NCBI RefSeq assembly: GCF_030817175.1
Contig: NZ_JAUSYY010000001.1
Location: 3,844,001 to 3,908,000, forward strand
Direction of reading: 5' to 3'
Origin: Agromyces ramosus
GTDB lineage: Bacteria > Actinomycetota > Actinomycetes > Actinomycetales > Microbacteriaceae
Length of the DNA stretch: 64,000 nucleotides
This document shows, in pieces, positions 62,818 through 64,000 of this stretch. Each line of letters starts with the position of its first letter. Positions within the stretch are counted from its first letter, which is position 1. The translations under genes were made by a program, and so were the position numbers. The notes under the pieces were generated by a model. That model saw only the letters and a program-made list of their open reading frames with translations, made no database searches and had not been told where the DNA came from.

Positions 62818-63777
62818 TCAGACCACGCCCAGGATGTCGATCACGAAGAACAGGGTCGAGTTCGCGGGGACCTGGGCGTTGCCCTGGTCGCCGTACCCCT
62901 CGGAGGGCGGCACGATGACCCCGACCTGCGAGCCGACCGTCTGGCCGATGAGGGCGTCGGCGAAGCCGGGGATGACCTTTGCACCCTCGCCCGTGCTCAC
63001 CGCGAGAATGCGAGGGCCGGGTTGCTGGTTGCCCTCCTCGGCCGTTTCCCAGCTCGAGTCGAACACGGTGTTGTCATCCCAGAGGACGCCCGTGTAGTGC
63101 ACGACCACGCGGTCACCGTCTTCGACGACCGGACCGGCACCCTCTTTCAGGAGTTCGACCTCGACGTGCTCGGGCGGGTCGGACTTCGGTACGGTGATGC
63201 CCGGGCGCCCGTCAGGTGCGAGCACGACGGCCGGGAAGCCGTCTCGACTCAGGCGCACGGCGCCCTCGGCACGGGACGGGAACGTGCGCTGCACGTCGAG
63301 CACGAAGACGAGGCTGTCACCGGGCTCGATGCCGAGCGGCGTATTGCCCTCGTCGCCGAACGCATCTTCGGCGGGGACGACGACCGCGACGCGCGAACCC
63401 TCGCGGGCGCACGTCAGGCCCTTACGGAGGCCGGGGAGGGTGCCGGCGGTGACGGCGAGCGGCACCGGGTCCTTCTTGAAGCCGGCCACCTGGAGCTCTT
63501 CACCCGAGGTGCCGTTGTAGACGGCGAGGCCGACAAGCGCCTGCTGCCCCTCGACGAGCAGCTCGCCCTCACCGGCGATGATCTCGGTGCACTGCGTCTC
63601 TTCGGGTGCGAGCGGGCTCGGGAACTCGACGCGCGGCGCCTCGCCGAAGTCGCCCTTCACGACGACCGCCTCGGACGACCGGCCGGCACCGGCCTCGGGG
63701 GCGGGCGCTGCGGCGCAACCGGAGAGCACGACGGCGACGAGGCCGGCTGAGGCGATGAGCGCGAGAGACGAGCGCAC
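62818..63777 (-). CDS. tandem FKBP-type peptidyl-prolyl isomerase lipoprotein
   Basis: A 319-residue lipoprotein with a signal ending VVLSGC. Two FKBP-like domains follow: the first is degenerate (residues about 60-185, VPAEDAFGDEGNTPLGIEPGDSLVFVLDV), the second more canonical (DRVVVHYTGVLWDDNTVFDSSW, VIPGFADALIGQTVGSQVGVIVPPSEGYG). It probably aids folding outside the membrane. The GTG at 63777 starts the signal peptide. A TAGGCT promoter element lies 38 nt upstream. Confidence 0.88.
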   Translation of the reverse strand: MRSSLALIASAGLVAVVLSGCAAAPAPEAGAGRSSEAVVVKGDFGEAPRVEFPSPLAPEETQCTEIIAGEGELLVEGQQALVGLAVYNGTSGEELQVAGFKKDPVPLAVTAGTLPGLRKGLTCAREGSRVAVVVPAEDAFGDEGNTPLGIEPGDSLVFVLDVQRTFPSRAEGAVRLSRDGFPAVVLAPDGRPGITVPKSDPPEHVEVELLKEGAGPVVEDGDRVVVHYTGVLWDDNTVFDSSWETAEEGNQQPGPRILAVSTGEGAKVIPGFADALIGQTVGSQVGVIVPPSEGYGDQGNAQVPANSTLFFVIDILGVV

Positions 63778-63814
63778 TGGTTCTCGATTCTTCGATGGGT
63801 CGGGAGGCGTAGAA

Positions 63815-63820
63815 AGCCTA
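63815..63820 (-). promoter_or_regulatory. putative -10 (TAGGCT) for the FKBP lipoprotein, overlapping an upstream stop codon
   Basis: TAGGCT on the minus strand begins with the TAG stop of the preceding gene. It would give a leader of about 30 nt. Confidence 0.3.
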
Positions 63821-64000
63821 CCCGCCGTGGGCGGTGGAGGACGTGTCGGGGGCCTCGGCCCCGGGCTCGTCGCCAGTGGCACGGGAGCGCGCGGCCGCGG
63901 CATCCGCTGCCCGAACCCGCTTGCGCAGGCTCTTGTCGCTGACCGAGCGCTCGCCGAGCGCGCCGGGGGTCCAGGCCTCGAAGTCGTCGTCGCTGAACTC
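63818..64000 (-). CDS. 3' end of an unrecognised gene (cut by window edge)
   Basis: The last 60 codons of a minus-strand gene are visible: EFSDDDFEAWTPGALGERS, then a basic stretch (KSLRKRVRAADAAARSR) and an acidic, Ser/Thr-rich tail ending STAHGG. I do not recognise the family. It lies upstream of the FKBP gene on the same strand and may share an operon. Confidence 0.6.
   Translation of the reverse strand, partial: EFSDDDFEAWTPGALGERSVSDKSLRKRVRAADAAAARSRATGDEPGAEAPDTSSTAHGG

Overview
The window is high-GC, gene-dense DNA from an actinobacterium, most likely family Microbacteriaceae (Agromyces-like; genus not determinable from this sequence alone). Support comes from the actinobacterial bc1-aa3 respiratory cluster (ctaC-ctaD-ctaF and ctaE-qcrC-qcrA-qcrB), RbpA, the pafB-pafC-tatA-tatC-helY-lnt order, GTG/TTG starts, and many genes that look leaderless (a TANNNT -10, often TAGGCT, 6-7 nt before the start codon).

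Layout. 1-20 kb is core: 5' part of parC, a phosphodiesterase-like gene, a DUF3043 membrane protein, an M20 dipeptidase, an A-type Fe-S carrier, the cytochrome oxidase/bc1 genes, two methyltransferases, trpD, and a glycerol/dihydroxyacetone block (glpK, glpF, dhaK, dhaL, and dhaM fused to HPr). 20-25.7 kb holds small accessory genes: two regulator/target pairs (WYL regulator with a VOC protein; ArsR with a CDF transporter), an epoxide hydrolase, and a DUF2975-XRE pair with a leaderless promoter. 25.7-31.8 kb is the most unusual stretch: a HelR-like RNA polymerase rescue protein behind a palindrome resembling the rifamycin-associated element, followed by a translationally coupled two-gene cassette. 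The cassette encodes a leaderless-secretion-type repeat protein (two copies of one domain flanking nine about 18-residue repeats) and a PqqD-like/M50 metallopeptidase membrane protein with a twin-CxxC extracytoplasmic module. I do not know a described function for this pair.

31.9-48.2 kb reads as a mosaic genomic island. It has a MocR-MFS-epimerase group, a TetR/SDR/LLM group, a response-regulator pseudogene, a segment of two lipoproteins, a small membrane protein and an ECF sigma operon enclosed by about 180-bp inverted repeats, and a three-gene recombinase operon (frameshifted tyrosine recombinase, HTH protein, zinc-ribbon recombinase-like protein). Directly repeated about 40-75-bp sequences at 32.6, 39.1 and 43.6 kb separate the segments. 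48.2-53 kb carries GNAT/TetR, DUF1697, HxlR/TfoX, HdeD and SDR genes. 53-64 kb returns to core: nfeD-stomatin-GDPD, rbpA, lnt, helY, tatC, tatA, pafC, pafB, a tandem-FKBP lipoprotein, and the 3' end of an unrecognised gene.

The core genes cover respiration, glycerol use, protein export, lipoprotein maturation and DNA-damage control. The accessory part combines an RNA polymerase protection gene, an uncharacterised surface/export cassette and a repeat-bounded island carrying its own recombinases. All functional calls are from reading sequence motifs; no search was run.
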